Assembly: GCA_910577845.1 (NCBI GenBank) | Contig: CAJTNA010000007.1 | Coordinates: 1 to 64,000, forward strand | Source of the DNA: an uncultured Christensenella sp. | GTDB taxonomy: Bacteria > Bacillota > Clostridia > Christensenellales > UBA3700 | Length of the DNA stretch: 64,000 nt | Reading direction: 5' to 3' | Shown: positions 54,761 through 61,985 of the stretch, piece by piece | How the letters are laid out: every line of letters begins with the position of its first letter | Position numbering within the stretch: position 1 is the first letter of the stretch | Notes under the pieces: model-generated | Told to the model about the DNA's origin: nothing | The model's input: the letters and a program-made list of their open reading frames with translations, nothing else | Databases searched by the model: none | Position numbers and translations under genes: made by a program

Positions 54761-55033
54761 ATGCAAAACAATATCAAGGTCGGTTCGGTGGTATTGTCTA
54801 CTGCAGGACACGATAGTGGCGATTATTTTGTGGTAATTGAAGTTGAAAGTGAGGAATATGTCAAGCTTTGCGATGGTAAATGCAGAAGTTTGGAAAAACC
54901 TAAACGCAAAAAGGTTAAGCATATTAAGGATACATATATAGTGCTTGAGGATATTGCGGATAAGCTCAATAACAACAAGATTATTCATAACAAAAACATT
55001 GAAACTGCACTAAAAAAAGTGTTAAAACAATAA
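54761..55033 (+). CDS. KOW-domain RNA-binding protein (L14e-like)
   Basis: 90 aa. [20 protein letters not shown] at the N terminus is a KOW-type motif, followed by [20 protein letters not shown] and a basic KRKKVKH. Related to eukaryotic/archaeal L14e-L27e proteins, and found at just this place, between map and infA, in many Bacillota. Presumed to bind RNA or the ribosome; the exact role is unknown. Its start is 8 bp after map. Confidence 0.88.
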   Translation: MQNNIKVGSVVLSTAGHDSGDYFVVIEVESEEYVKLCDGKCRSLEKPKRKKVKHIKDTYIVLEDIADKLNNNKIIHNKNIETALKKVLKQ

Positions 55034-55044
55034 ACGGAGGGTTT

Positions 55045-55266
55045 ATGTCTAAGGATGATGTAATTGAAGCCGAGGGAAAAGTGGTTGAAGTTTTGCCAAA
55101 TACAAATTTTAAAGTGGAATTGACTAACGGGTTTGTAATTAATACCTATTTGTCTGGCAAGCTTAGAAAGAACTATATCAAGATACTTGAGGGTGATACA
55201 GTTAAAGTTGAAATGAGTCCATACGATTTAACAAAAGGTAGAATAGTATGGCGTAATAAGAATTAG
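55045..55266 (+). CDS. infA: Translation initiation factor IF-1
   Basis: 73 aa OB-fold protein. [40 protein letters not shown] and [20 protein letters not shown] are typical; the usual His in the A/ISGKMR loop region is replaced by Tyr here (NTYLSGKLR). It occupies the A-site of the 30S subunit during initiation. GGAGGG before the start. Confidence 0.97.
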   Translation: MSKDDVIEAEGKVVEVLPNTNFKVELTNGFVINTYLSGKLRKNYIKILEGDTVKVEMSPYDLTKGRIVWRNKN

Positions 55267-55281
55267 TTGGAGGATAAAACA

Positions 55282-55398
55282 ATGAAAGTTAGACCATCAG
55301 TTAAACCAATGTGCGACAAATGCAGAGTAATCAAAAGAAATGGACAAGTAATGGTTATCTGTAGCAAATATAAAAAACATAAGCAAAAACAAGGTTGA
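55282..55398 (+). CDS. rpmJ: Large ribosomal subunit protein L36
   Basis: 38 aa, easily missed because of its size. [20 protein letters not shown] then [18 protein letters not shown]. The zinc ribbon C-x2-C ... C ... H ([13 protein letters not shown]) is intact; one residue longer than the common 37-aa form. GGAGG lies 8 nt before ATG55282, and the gene is 15 bp after infA, its normal place. Confidence 0.97.
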   Translation: MKVRPSVKPMCDKCRVIKRNGQVMVICSKYKKHKQKQG

Positions 55399-55560
55399 TT
55401 TTGCAAAAATGTTTTGATTGCAATTGATGAGATTGCAAAAATTTGATTAAAAAGATTGTAAGTTTTTGGCGAATACCAAAAAACAATCGGCATAGTGATT
55501 AAGCGGTAAGAAAAATTGCACAAAAAAGTAATATTTTTGTAAAATTTTGCTAAAATTTGC

Positions 55561-55589
55561 TTGATTAATGGTTGCGAGTATGATATAAT
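55561..55589 (+). promoter_or_regulatory. Promoter of the alpha operon (rpsM-rpsK-rpsD-rpoA-rplQ)
   Basis: -35 TTGATT (55561-55566), 17-nt spacer, -10 TATAAT (55584-55589) with an extended TG at 55581-55582. Confidence 0.85.
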
Positions 55590-55595
55590 ATATAC

Positions 55596-55741
55596 TTGCA
55601 ATAGTGCTTTTGTAATGTTAATTTTTCGCTTGACGGGAGCGGCTGAAGAGGGTGTCTCATTCCAAATTATCAGACATACTTTTCTCCAAAACGGCGTTAA
55701 ATTGTATTATTTAATATATTTATTAATTTGGAGGTAGTTTA
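55596..55741 (+). promoter_or_regulatory. Structured 5' leader of the alpha operon
   Basis: About 146 nt, locally G+C-richer than the surroundings (55628-55670). GGTGTCT (from 55650) can pair with AGACATACT (from 55672) across the loop ATTCCAAATTATC. S4 or another operon protein controls such leaders in several bacteria; no class can be assigned here. Confidence 0.4.
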
Positions 55742-56110
55742 ATGGCTCGTATTGCAGGCGTAGATTTGCCACGTGAGAAGAGAGTAGAAATTGGTCTTAC
55801 TTATATCTATGGTATAGGTAGGGTTACATCTAACAAGATTTTGGCTGCTTCTGGAATCAATCCAGACAAAAGAGTTAAAGACTTGACAGAAGATGAAGTA
55901 AGTGCAATTCGTGATTACATCGAAAAGAACCTTGCTGTTGAAGGTGATTTGAGAAGAGAAGTTAAATTGAACATTAAGCGACTAATGGAAATTGGTTGCT
56001 ATCGTGGTGTTAGACACCGTAAAGGTTTACCAGTTCGTGGACAAAGTACTAAGCAAAATGCTCGTACTCGTAAAGGTCCTAAGAAGACTGTTAGCCGTAA
56101 GAAGAAATAA
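55742..56110 (+). CDS. rpsM: Small ribosomal subunit protein S13
   Basis: 122 aa. [40 protein letters not shown], and the C-terminal [20 protein letters not shown], which reaches the P-site tRNA. GGAGGT lies 6 nt before the start. Confidence 0.99.
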   Translation: MARIAGVDLPREKRVEIGLTYIYGIGRVTSNKILAASGINPDKRVKDLTEDEVSAIRDYIEKNLAVEGDLRREVKLNIKRLMEIGCYRGVRHRKGLPVRGQSTKQNARTRKGPKKTVSRKKK

Positions 56111-56124
56111 GGAGGTAATAAGAT

Positions 56125-56520
56125 ATGGCTGCTAATAAAAAAGTAGTAAGGAAAAGACGTGATGTAAAACGTGTTGATAAAGGTCGTTGTTATATTCAAT
56201 CATCTTTCAATAACACTCTTGTTACCTTTACTGACGACAAAGGAAATACTATTTCTTGGTCAAGTTCTGGTAAGCTAGGTCTTAGAGGTTCTAAAAAGAG
56301 CACACCTTTTGCAGCTCAAATGGTTGCTGAGGATGCAGCTAAAATCGCTAAAGATTTAACTGGTTTGAAGAGTGTTGAAGTGTATGTCAAAGGTCCAGGT
56401 GCAGGTCGTGAATCTGCTATCCGTGCTTTGCAAGTTGTGGATATTGCTGTTACATTGATTAAAGATGTTTCACCTATCCCACACAATGGATGCCGTCCAC
56501 CAAAACGCAGAAGATTATAG
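56125..56520 (+). CDS. rpsK: Small ribosomal subunit protein S11
   Basis: 131 aa. [58 protein letters not shown] and the C-terminal [13 protein letters not shown]. It forms the platform of the 30S subunit. Confidence 0.99.
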   Translation: MAANKKVVRKRRDVKRVDKGRCYIQSSFNNTLVTFTDDKGNTISWSSSGKLGLRGSKKSTPFAAQMVAEDAAKIAKDLTGLKSVEVYVKGPGAGRESAIRALQVVDIAVTLIKDVSPIPHNGCRPPKRRRL

Positions 56521-56531
56521 GAGGTAGAGAA

Positions 56532-57155
56532 ATGGCTAAATATACAGGTGCTGACTGCCGTTTGTGCAGAAGAGAAGGATGCAAATTATATCTTAAAGGT
56601 GATAAATGTTATTCTGATAAATGTGCTGTTGTGAAGCGTCCTACCGCTCCAGGTCAACATGGTACATCAAGAAAGAAACCTACTGGATATAGCATTCAGT
56701 TGCGTGAAAAACAAAAAACTAAGAGAATTTATGGTTTGTGCGAAAAGCAATTTAGAGGCTATTATGATATGGCTGAAAAAATGCGTGGCATTACCGGTGA
56801 CAATATGTTAGTGCTTCTTGAGAGAAGGCTTGACAATGTTGTATTTAGACTAGGTCTTGGCTTGAGCCGTGCTCACGCTAGACAAATCGTTAACCACGGT
56901 CACATTACTGTTAATGGTTCTAGGGTTAACATTCCATCTTATTTAGTAAAAGCTGGCGACATTATCGCTGTTAAGGAAAACAAAGTTGATAAAACTCTTT
57001 TTGCTGAAATCAAATCTGGCAAAACTGAGAATTTACCAAGTTGGTTGGAGTTTGACAATGCTACTTTATCTGGTAAAGTGTTAGAGCTTCCTACAAGAGA
57101 AGGTCTAGACATAGCAGTAGAAGAGCACTTGATTGTCGAGTTGTATTCTAAGTAA
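56532..57155 (+). CDS. rpsD: Small ribosomal subunit protein S4, zinc type
   Basis: 207 aa. The N-terminal zinc knuckle [18 protein letters not shown] has four Cys. [20 protein letters not shown] and the S4 RNA-binding domain [20 protein letters not shown] with [20 protein letters not shown] follow. I chose ATG56532, 7 nt after GGAGG; the frame also runs back into rpsK to 56490, which is a shadow. S4 nucleates 16S assembly. Confidence 0.99.
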   Translation: MAKYTGADCRLCRREGCKLYLKGDKCYSDKCAVVKRPTAPGQHGTSRKKPTGYSIQLREKQKTKRIYGLCEKQFRGYYDMAEKMRGITGDNMLVLLERRLDNVVFRLGLGLSRAHARQIVNHGHITVNGSRVNIPSYLVKAGDIIAVKENKVDKTLFAEIKSGKTENLPSWLEFDNATLSGKVLELPTREGLDIAVEEHLIVELYSK

Positions 57156-57184
57156 GATTAAATCCAAAATAGGAGGATGATTTA

Positions 57185-58135
57185 ATGATAGAAATTACTA
57201 AGCCAAAGATTGAATGTGTAGATACTATTAGTGGTAGAGAAGCTCGCTTTGTTATCGAGCCTTTGGAAAGAAGTTTTGGTACTACTTTAGGTAATGCACT
57301 TCGCCGTGTGCTTTTGGGTTCACTTCCTGGTGCTGCACCAGTTGGTGTCCGTATTGATGGTGTTAAACACGAATTTTCTACCATTCCTGGTGTGAAAGAA
57401 GATGTGTCTGAAATTATACTTAATCTTAAGGGATTGGCTGTTAAAGCCCACACAGAGGATAAAGACTTTAAACAAGTAATGTTTATCAAGTTGGATAGAG
57501 CTGGTATTGTTACCGCTGCTGATATTGAGCATAGCTCTGACATTGAAATCTTAAACCCTGATATGTATATTTGTACATTGGAAAATGGTGCTAAACTTGA
57601 TATGGAAATTAATGTTGGAGTAGGTAGAGGTTATGTTTCTGCTAATATGAATAAAGATGATGAGCAACCATTAGGTTACATACCTATTGATTCTATCTAT
57701 ACTCCTGTTGAAAGAGCAAGTTATTTTGTTGAGCCCGCTCGTGTTGGTCAAGACATTAATTATGACAAGTTGACTATTGATGTTGTTACTGATGGTACTG
57801 CATCACCTCACGAAGTTATTAGCTTAAGTGCTAAAATCATTAACGATTTGCTAAGCTTGTTCATCGGTCTTGTTGATAATATGGCTGAGAAAAACCTTTT
57901 GAAACAAGATGACGAAAAACAAACTAAAGTACTAGAGATGGCTATTGATGACTTGGATTTGTCTGTAAGGTCATACAACTGCTTAAAGAGAGCTGGTATC
58001 AATACTGTTCAAGACCTAATTCAAAAGTCAGAGGACGATATGCTTAAGGTTAGAAACCTTGGTAAAAAGTCACTAGACGAAGTTATGAAGAAAATTCACG
58101 AATTGGGATTTGAATTACAAAGTAAGGAAGAGTAA
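57185..58135 (+). CDS. rpoA: RNA polymerase subunit alpha
   Basis: 316 aa, normal. The N-terminal dimerisation domain (about 1-230) has FVIEPLERSFGTTLGNALRR and VLLGSLPGAAPVGVRIDGVK. The C-terminal domain (about 250-310) has LDLSVRSYNCLKRAGINTVQ and DMLKVRNLGKKSLDEVMKKI, the helix-hairpin-helix that binds UP-elements and activators. AGGAGG precedes the start. Confidence 0.99.
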   Translation: MIEITKPKIECVDTISGREARFVIEPLERSFGTTLGNALRRVLLGSLPGAAPVGVRIDGVKHEFSTIPGVKEDVSEIILNLKGLAVKAHTEDKDFKQVMFIKLDRAGIVTAADIEHSSDIEILNPDMYICTLENGAKLDMEINVGVGRGYVSANMNKDDEQPLGYIPIDSIYTPVERASYFVEPARVGQDINYDKLTIDVVTDGTASPHEVISLSAKIINDLLSLFIGLVDNMAEKNLLKQDDEKQTKVLEMAIDDLDLSVRSYNCLKRAGINTVQDLIQKSEDDMLKVRNLGKKSLDEVMKKIHELGFELQSKEE

Positions 58136-58147
58136 GGAGATAAAAAA

Positions 58148-58654
58148 ATGGCAAGAAAGCTAGGAAAACGTACAGACCAAAGAATGCATATGTTGCGTAA
58201 CCAAGTATCTGAGCTATTGTGGTATGGTCGCATTGAAACCACAGTTGATAGAGCTAAAGAGGTAAAAAGACTTGCAGAAAAAATGGTTACTCTAGGTATT
58301 AAAAGCTATGATGATATAGTTACTACTACAAAGACTAAGACTGATGCTAAAGGCGAGAAAATTGCTGTTGAATTTAAAAACGATGGCAAGAAAAAATTGA
58401 ATGCTAGAAGACAAATGATGTCTTTCTTACGTGACATTCAAGAGGCACAAGGCGAAAAAGAGAAAAAGTCAGAATTTAAAGAGAGAACTCGTGAGATTAA
58501 GCACCCACTAATTGAGAAAGTGTTTAATGAGTATGCTCCAAGATACGCTGGCAGAAAAGAAGAGCTAGGTCAAGGTGGCGGATATACTAGAATAATCAAA
58601 TTAGGTGCAAGACGTGGTGACGCTGCTGAAATGGTTATTATAGAAATGGTATAA
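58148..58654 (+). CDS. rplQ: Large ribosomal subunit protein L17, with internal insertion
   Basis: 168 aa; about 115 is usual. MARKLGKRTDQRMHMLRNQV and IETTVDRAKEVKRLAEKMVT are the normal N-terminal half; YTRIIKLGARRGDAAEMVII is the normal end. Between them (about residues 58-135) is a charged extension, KTKTDAKGEKIAVEFKNDGK and GEKEKKSEFKERTREIKHPL, partly beyond the common core. Last gene of the block, with a strong terminator 23 bp later. Confidence 0.96.
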   Translation: MARKLGKRTDQRMHMLRNQVSELLWYGRIETTVDRAKEVKRLAEKMVTLGIKSYDDIVTTTKTKTDAKGEKIAVEFKNDGKKKLNARRQMMSFLRDIQEAQGEKEKKSEFKERTREIKHPLIEKVFNEYAPRYAGRKEELGQGGGYTRIIKLGARRGDAAEMVIIEMV

Positions 58655-58676
58655 TTAAAAATAAAATGTAATTAAG

Positions 58677-58712
58677 CAAATAGCGGACTAACAATCCGCT
58701 ATTGTTTTTTTT
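58677..58712 (+). terminator. Terminator of the alpha operon
   Basis: A 9-bp perfect stem AATAGCGGA/TCCGCTATT (58679-58687 with 58695-58703), 7-nt loop, followed by G and eight T. Confidence 0.93.
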
Positions 58713-59481
58713 GCAACAAAAATCACAGCATTGCAAGAGGTAAAAGCTTAAGAAAAATGAATGTTATTATAAAATTTGATTTTTTGCAATAAAAATCACT
58801 AACAAAACACGAGAGTTCAAAATTGTTATACATTTTATTAAATAACATAATAAAGTCTTATAAGATTTAAATTTATTTGTAGCAATAAAAAACTTTTCAG
58901 GCTGAAAGTATATAAAAACAAAATCACTAGTAAACCTTGTGTATGTAAAATATTCAAAGCACACCTAGCTAGTTATAAAATTTATATCTGTATGTGAAAA
59001 ACTACGATATGTGATAATTATTGCTTTATGAACAAATTTATTGCAATAAAGATTAATACTAGTCTTATTATGTTGCTAATTGTCCGCATATTATGCTTGC
59101 TTTATGCCGTCTGTTTTGACATTGTTTTTATATGAGTTTACTTAAAATTTATATTATAAAAATCAATTTAGATTACTTGAATAATAAAGTCTTTTATAGT
59201 TTAAAATGATTGCATTTAAATTATAGTATAAATATTATAGGTAATAAATTGAAAAATAAAATAAAACTTTTAAAATGTATTGGTTTAATATATAAGAATG
59301 TTTCAGAAAATACTTATCAATTGATTAATAATGTTATCACATTGCATTAAATAAAATTGCAAATTTATTTAAAAATTTGTGTTTGGGTTTTTGTAAAATT
59401 ATATTGCTTATTAATTCCGTATGAATTAAAAAATATTTCTTATGAAAAATTTAAAAAATGCTCAGAATTCATATGATTTAA

Positions 59482-59510
59482 TTGACAAATTATCAATATT
59501 TTGTAATTAT
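59482..59510 (+). promoter_or_regulatory. Promoter of the small putative regulator gene
   Basis: Perfect -35 TTGACA (59482-59487), 17-nt spacer, -10 AATTAT (59505-59510) or TAATTA one base earlier. The -10 is weak and lies inside a palindrome. Confidence 0.55.
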
Positions 59511-59518
59511 GTAATTAC
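59503..59518. promoter_or_regulatory. Operator-like palindrome over the -10 box
   Basis: GTAATTA-TG-TAATTAC, a perfect 7-bp inverted repeat with a 2-bp centre that covers the predicted -10. Its position suggests a repressor site, perhaps for the product of the gene 23 bp downstream. Confidence 0.5.
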
Positions 59519-59541
59519 TTATATAAATGGAGGTGAGGATT

Positions 59542-59874
59542 ATGGATTACGAAAAAATTATTTTAGATATGTTGAATAGAACATGTGCTTTGGAGGCAGA
59601 TGTTAATTTGTTAAAGAGTAAAGACAATTATACTGAAAAAGTAAGAACTAGTGATATTGAAAAATATATATTAGAATTTAAACAAAATCTAAAATTAAAA
59701 GGTCATAGTTATGTAGTTATAATTGCAAATGATTTACATAAAGAATTAGGACTTAAAAATCGTATGCCAATGGTTTGCAATGCAATGAGAAAAGTTATGC
59801 TAAAAGGAGATGAAATTTTACATCAAACAGAAAGCGGTAATTCTTCTACTTTAAAAATAAAGTATTATTTATAA
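59542..59874 (+). CDS. Small protein with winged-helix-like features, function unknown
   Basis: 110 aa. The N-terminal 30 residues are helical and charged (MDYEKIILDMLNRTCALEAD). The rest, SYVVIIANDLHKELGLKNRM and PMVCNAMRKVMLKGDEIL then SGNSSTLKIKYYL, reads as helix, turn, helix with a two-strand wing and could bind DNA. Start ATG59542 follows GGAGGTGA; ATG59527 is in frame but has no site and overlaps it. I do not know the family well enough to name it. Monocistronic, with an operator-like palindrome at its promoter, so self-regulation is possible. Confidence 0.65.
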   Translation: MDYEKIILDMLNRTCALEADVNLLKSKDNYTEKVRTSDIEKYILEFKQNLKLKGHSYVVIIANDLHKELGLKNRMPMVCNAMRKVMLKGDEILHQTESGNSSTLKIKYYL

Positions 59875-60275
59875 TTTGTAAAATGACCAAAAGTTTGCAT
59901 AAATTTTTGTACTTTCAATTATGGACAAAGCTTTTTTGTTGTGCTATACTAGGATTATATGTAGAAAAGTTTATTTTTTAACGAAAATTTATTTAATACA
60001 ATACTATAAGTTTTTATAAAAAAACAAAAAATATTAATCAACTTTTATAAAGTTTTTTGCGTATAATAATTTGAGGTAAACTGACCTGTCAAAGTTGATT
60101 AGGCAATTTGAAAGTACATAGTTTATGCTAAAGTATAGTAAAAAAGAATTACTAATTAAATCAATTAAATATTAACGGGTTTTTAAATTGAAAATTAATA
60201 TTTGTTTTACTTGGCGTAGACGAATAAAATTAATTGCTGTTAAATGTTTAGCACAGCAATTGGAGTAAAATATTT
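59875..60275. other. Intergenic region before the MFS transporter gene
   Basis: 401 bp. Holds a promoter (59922-59950), an imperfect inverted repeat around it (59897-59918 and 60108-60128), and an 11-bp inverted repeat TAATCAACTTT/AAAGTTGATTA (60035-60045, 60091-60101). No gene seen. Confidence 0.55.
59922..59950 (+). promoter_or_regulatory. Promoter upstream of the MFS transporter gene
   Basis: -35 TGGACA (59922-59927), 17-nt spacer, -10 TATACT (59945-59950) with an extended TG at 59942-59943. It would give a long leader of about 320 nt. Confidence 0.65.
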
Positions 60276-61514
60276 ATGAATAAAAATTATAATAGAATAC
60301 TTATTGCTAGCTGTACATCTAACGCTAGTCAAGCGATTTATGCCAATATGACAGCTTTGCTATTAGTTCCTTTTATGAGTTTATATGGTTTGACGCTTGG
60401 ACAAATGGGGATTTTGGTTGGTATAAATTTTGGAACACAGATTTTAGCCGACTTATTACTTACTTTTATAATAGACAAAGTAAAGTATAAAAATCTGGTA
60501 TATTGTGCTAACTTATTTGGCTTTATTGGTATGGTTTTGTATTGCTTAGCACCTAGGATTATGCCAGCGAATCCTTTTGTGCCATTTGTTATATCTACAA
60601 TGATATTTTCATTTGCAAGTGGTATGCTTGAGGTTGTTTTAAGTCCTATAGTTGACACTATTCCAGATAGCTACAAAAGCAAGAAAGCGGCAATGAGTTT
60701 ACTACATTCCTTTTATGCTTGGTGGCAAGCAATCAGCATTGTTGTAATTGCGTTATGTCTTAACTTTTTTGGTGCAGAGAACTGGATGTATATAATTGGT
60801 TGCTTAGCAATAGTGCCTGTGTTGAATACTTTACAATTTATTCCAGTAAAGATAGTTGAATCAAGAGGTCTTGAAAATAAACAGCAATCTACATTTAAGG
60901 TGGCAAAATCACCAATTTATATATTGTGTTGCCTTGCAATCATAGTTGGTGCGGGTGTTGAAATTATAATGAATCAATATGTATCTACATTCTGTGAGTT
61001 AAACCTTGGTGTAAGCAAGTTAATGGCAGATATGATTGGAATGTTATTGTTTGCGGTAATGTTGGGGGCAGGACGATTGATTTTTGGCTTTTTTGGTCAT
61101 AAAATGAATTTGAGTAAAATATTGATAATTTCTTGTTTGCTAGCTGGTATTTCGTATGTGCTTATAGGTTTAGAACTTAATACTTGGTTGTCGTTGGTAC
61201 TATGTATTTTAGTAGGCTTGTTTAGCAGTATGTGTTGGCCTGGTGTAATCTCTATTGCTGGGGAAGCTTTCCCAAAAGCAGGTGCGTGGATATTTAGTAC
61301 GTTAGCAATATTTGGTGATGTTGGTGCTTCAATGTTTGGTGGTATTGCAGGTAGTATAGCGGACAAATTGTCTTTGTCTAAAATGTTTTTGATAATTTCT
61401 TGTTTACCTTTCGCTTGTATGCTTTGCCATATCGCAATTTTTGCACTTATCAAAAAGAGTAAAAAGAGTGCCGAAAGTTTGCCTATTCATCCTTCAATTG
61501 GGGATGCTGAATAA
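60276..61514 (+). CDS. Major facilitator superfamily transporter
   Basis: 412 aa with 12 hydrophobic helices in two halves. LLVPFMSLYGLTLGQMGILV and FGTQILADLLLTFIIDKVKY (helix 2 and loop 2-3) open the first half, and HSFYAWWQAISIVVIA lies in it. The second half has MLGAGRLIFGFFGHKMNLSK, the loop 8-9 counterpart with G-R...G. FGDVGASMFGGIAGSIADKL resembles the fucose/sugar-permease-like branch, but the substrate cannot be told. GGAG lies about 10 nt before the start. Monocistronic, with a strong terminator after it. Confidence 0.85.
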   Translation: MNKNYNRILIASCTSNASQAIYANMTALLLVPFMSLYGLTLGQMGILVGINFGTQILADLLLTFIIDKVKYKNLVYCANLFGFIGMVLYCLAPRIMPANPFVPFVISTMIFSFASGMLEVVLSPIVDTIPDSYKSKKAAMSLLHSFYAWWQAISIVVIALCLNFFGAENWMYIIGCLAIVPVLNTLQFIPVKIVESRGLENKQQSTFKVAKSPIYILCCLAIIVGAGVEIIMNQYVSTFCELNLGVSKLMADMIGMLLFAVMLGAGRLIFGFFGHKMNLSKILIISCLLAGISYVLIGLELNTWLSLVLCILVGLFSSMCWPGVISIAGEAFPKAGAWIFSTLAIFGDVGASMFGGIAGSIADKLSLSKMFLIISCLPFACMLCHIAIFALIKKSKKSAESLPIHPSIGDAE

Positions 61515-61603
61515 ATGGTAATGCTTGATAGTTGCAAATGCTAAAGAACAAAATTTTTAAAAAACTTGTCGAAAATCGTTATTAAATATAAAATTTAATA
61601 AAA

Positions 61604-61644
61604 TCATTACAAAAAGCAAGGATTGTCCTTGCTTTTTGTAATGA
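61604..61644. terminator. Strong bidirectional terminator
   Basis: A perfect 19-bp stem (61604-61622 with 61626-61644) with loop TTG. It contains AAAAAGCAAGGA/TCCTTGCTTTTT, so T-runs lie inside the stem on both strands. Unusually long and perfect. Confidence 0.85.
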
Positions 61645-61728
61645 AATTTTAAATAATTTAGTTTAATAGATTTTCAAATCTTTTGTTTATAAAAATAAGT
61701 ATTTTACAATTTTTTTGATATTTGTGTA

Positions 61729-61757
61729 TTGACAATTAATAGTTTTTTTGTTAAAAT
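61729..61757 (+). promoter_or_regulatory. Promoter of leuA-leuC
   Basis: Perfect -35 TTGACA (61729-61734), 17-nt spacer, -10 TAAAAT (61752-61757). Confidence 0.8.
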
Positions 61758-61763
61758 AAATAA

Positions 61764-61985
61764 TAATTATTTTAACATTGCTGTATGCATACCCAAAAGA
61801 AAGTTGTTTTGAGTGACCCTCAATAAGCATTTAAAGGGGTATTTTATAGCAGTTGATATTAAAACTTGAAGTACTTGCAAAGCAAAAATATTGAAATATC
61901 AATTTTGAATTTTAATACAATTTAATTTTATTTATAAAATCTTATTTAGGAAGGGAAGCTATTAAAATAAATAGTTGGTGAAACA
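61764..61985 (+). promoter_or_regulatory. Structured leader of leuA, class unknown
   Basis: The GCTGTATGCATACCC segment (61780-61794) can pair with GGGTATTTTATAGC (about 61839-61852), enclosing a small hairpin TTGAG-TGACC-CTCAA (61809-61823). No T-box sequence (TGGNACC) and no U-run terminator are seen. An ATG frame of 13 codons (61785-61826) overlaps the structure. It may be a regulatory leader for leucine synthesis. Confidence 0.45.

Larger units (their letters stand above)
55399..55741. other. Intergenic region between rpmJ and rpsM
   Basis: No clear terminator after rpmJ; two GATTGCAA repeats lie at 55417 and 55430 or so. The rpsM promoter (55561-55589) and leader follow. So the rpsM-rplQ part can be transcribed alone, perhaps with read-through from upstream. 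Confidence 0.55.
58655..59541. other. AT-rich intergenic region after the ribosomal block
   Basis: No credible gene in about 890 bp. It holds the rplQ terminator; a 19-bp direct repeat with one mismatch (58708-58726 and 58781-58799, TTTTTGCAAYAAAAATCAC); an 8-bp inverted repeat TATGAATT/AATTCATA (59420, 59466); and the promoter/operator of the next gene. Confidence 0.55.
61515..61985. other. Intergenic region before leuA
   Basis: Holds the terminator at 61604-61644, the leuA promoter (61729-61757) and a leader of about 220 nt with pairing potential (61764-61985). Confidence 0.6.

Noticed and set aside
61785..61826. Thirteen-codon ATG frame in the leuA leader as an attenuator peptide
   Set aside because: No ribosome site, only one leucine codon, and no terminator/antiterminator pair downstream.
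61764..61985. T-box riboswitch upstream of leuA
   Set aside because: No TGGNACC T-box sequence, no specifier-loop stem and no U-run terminator seen.
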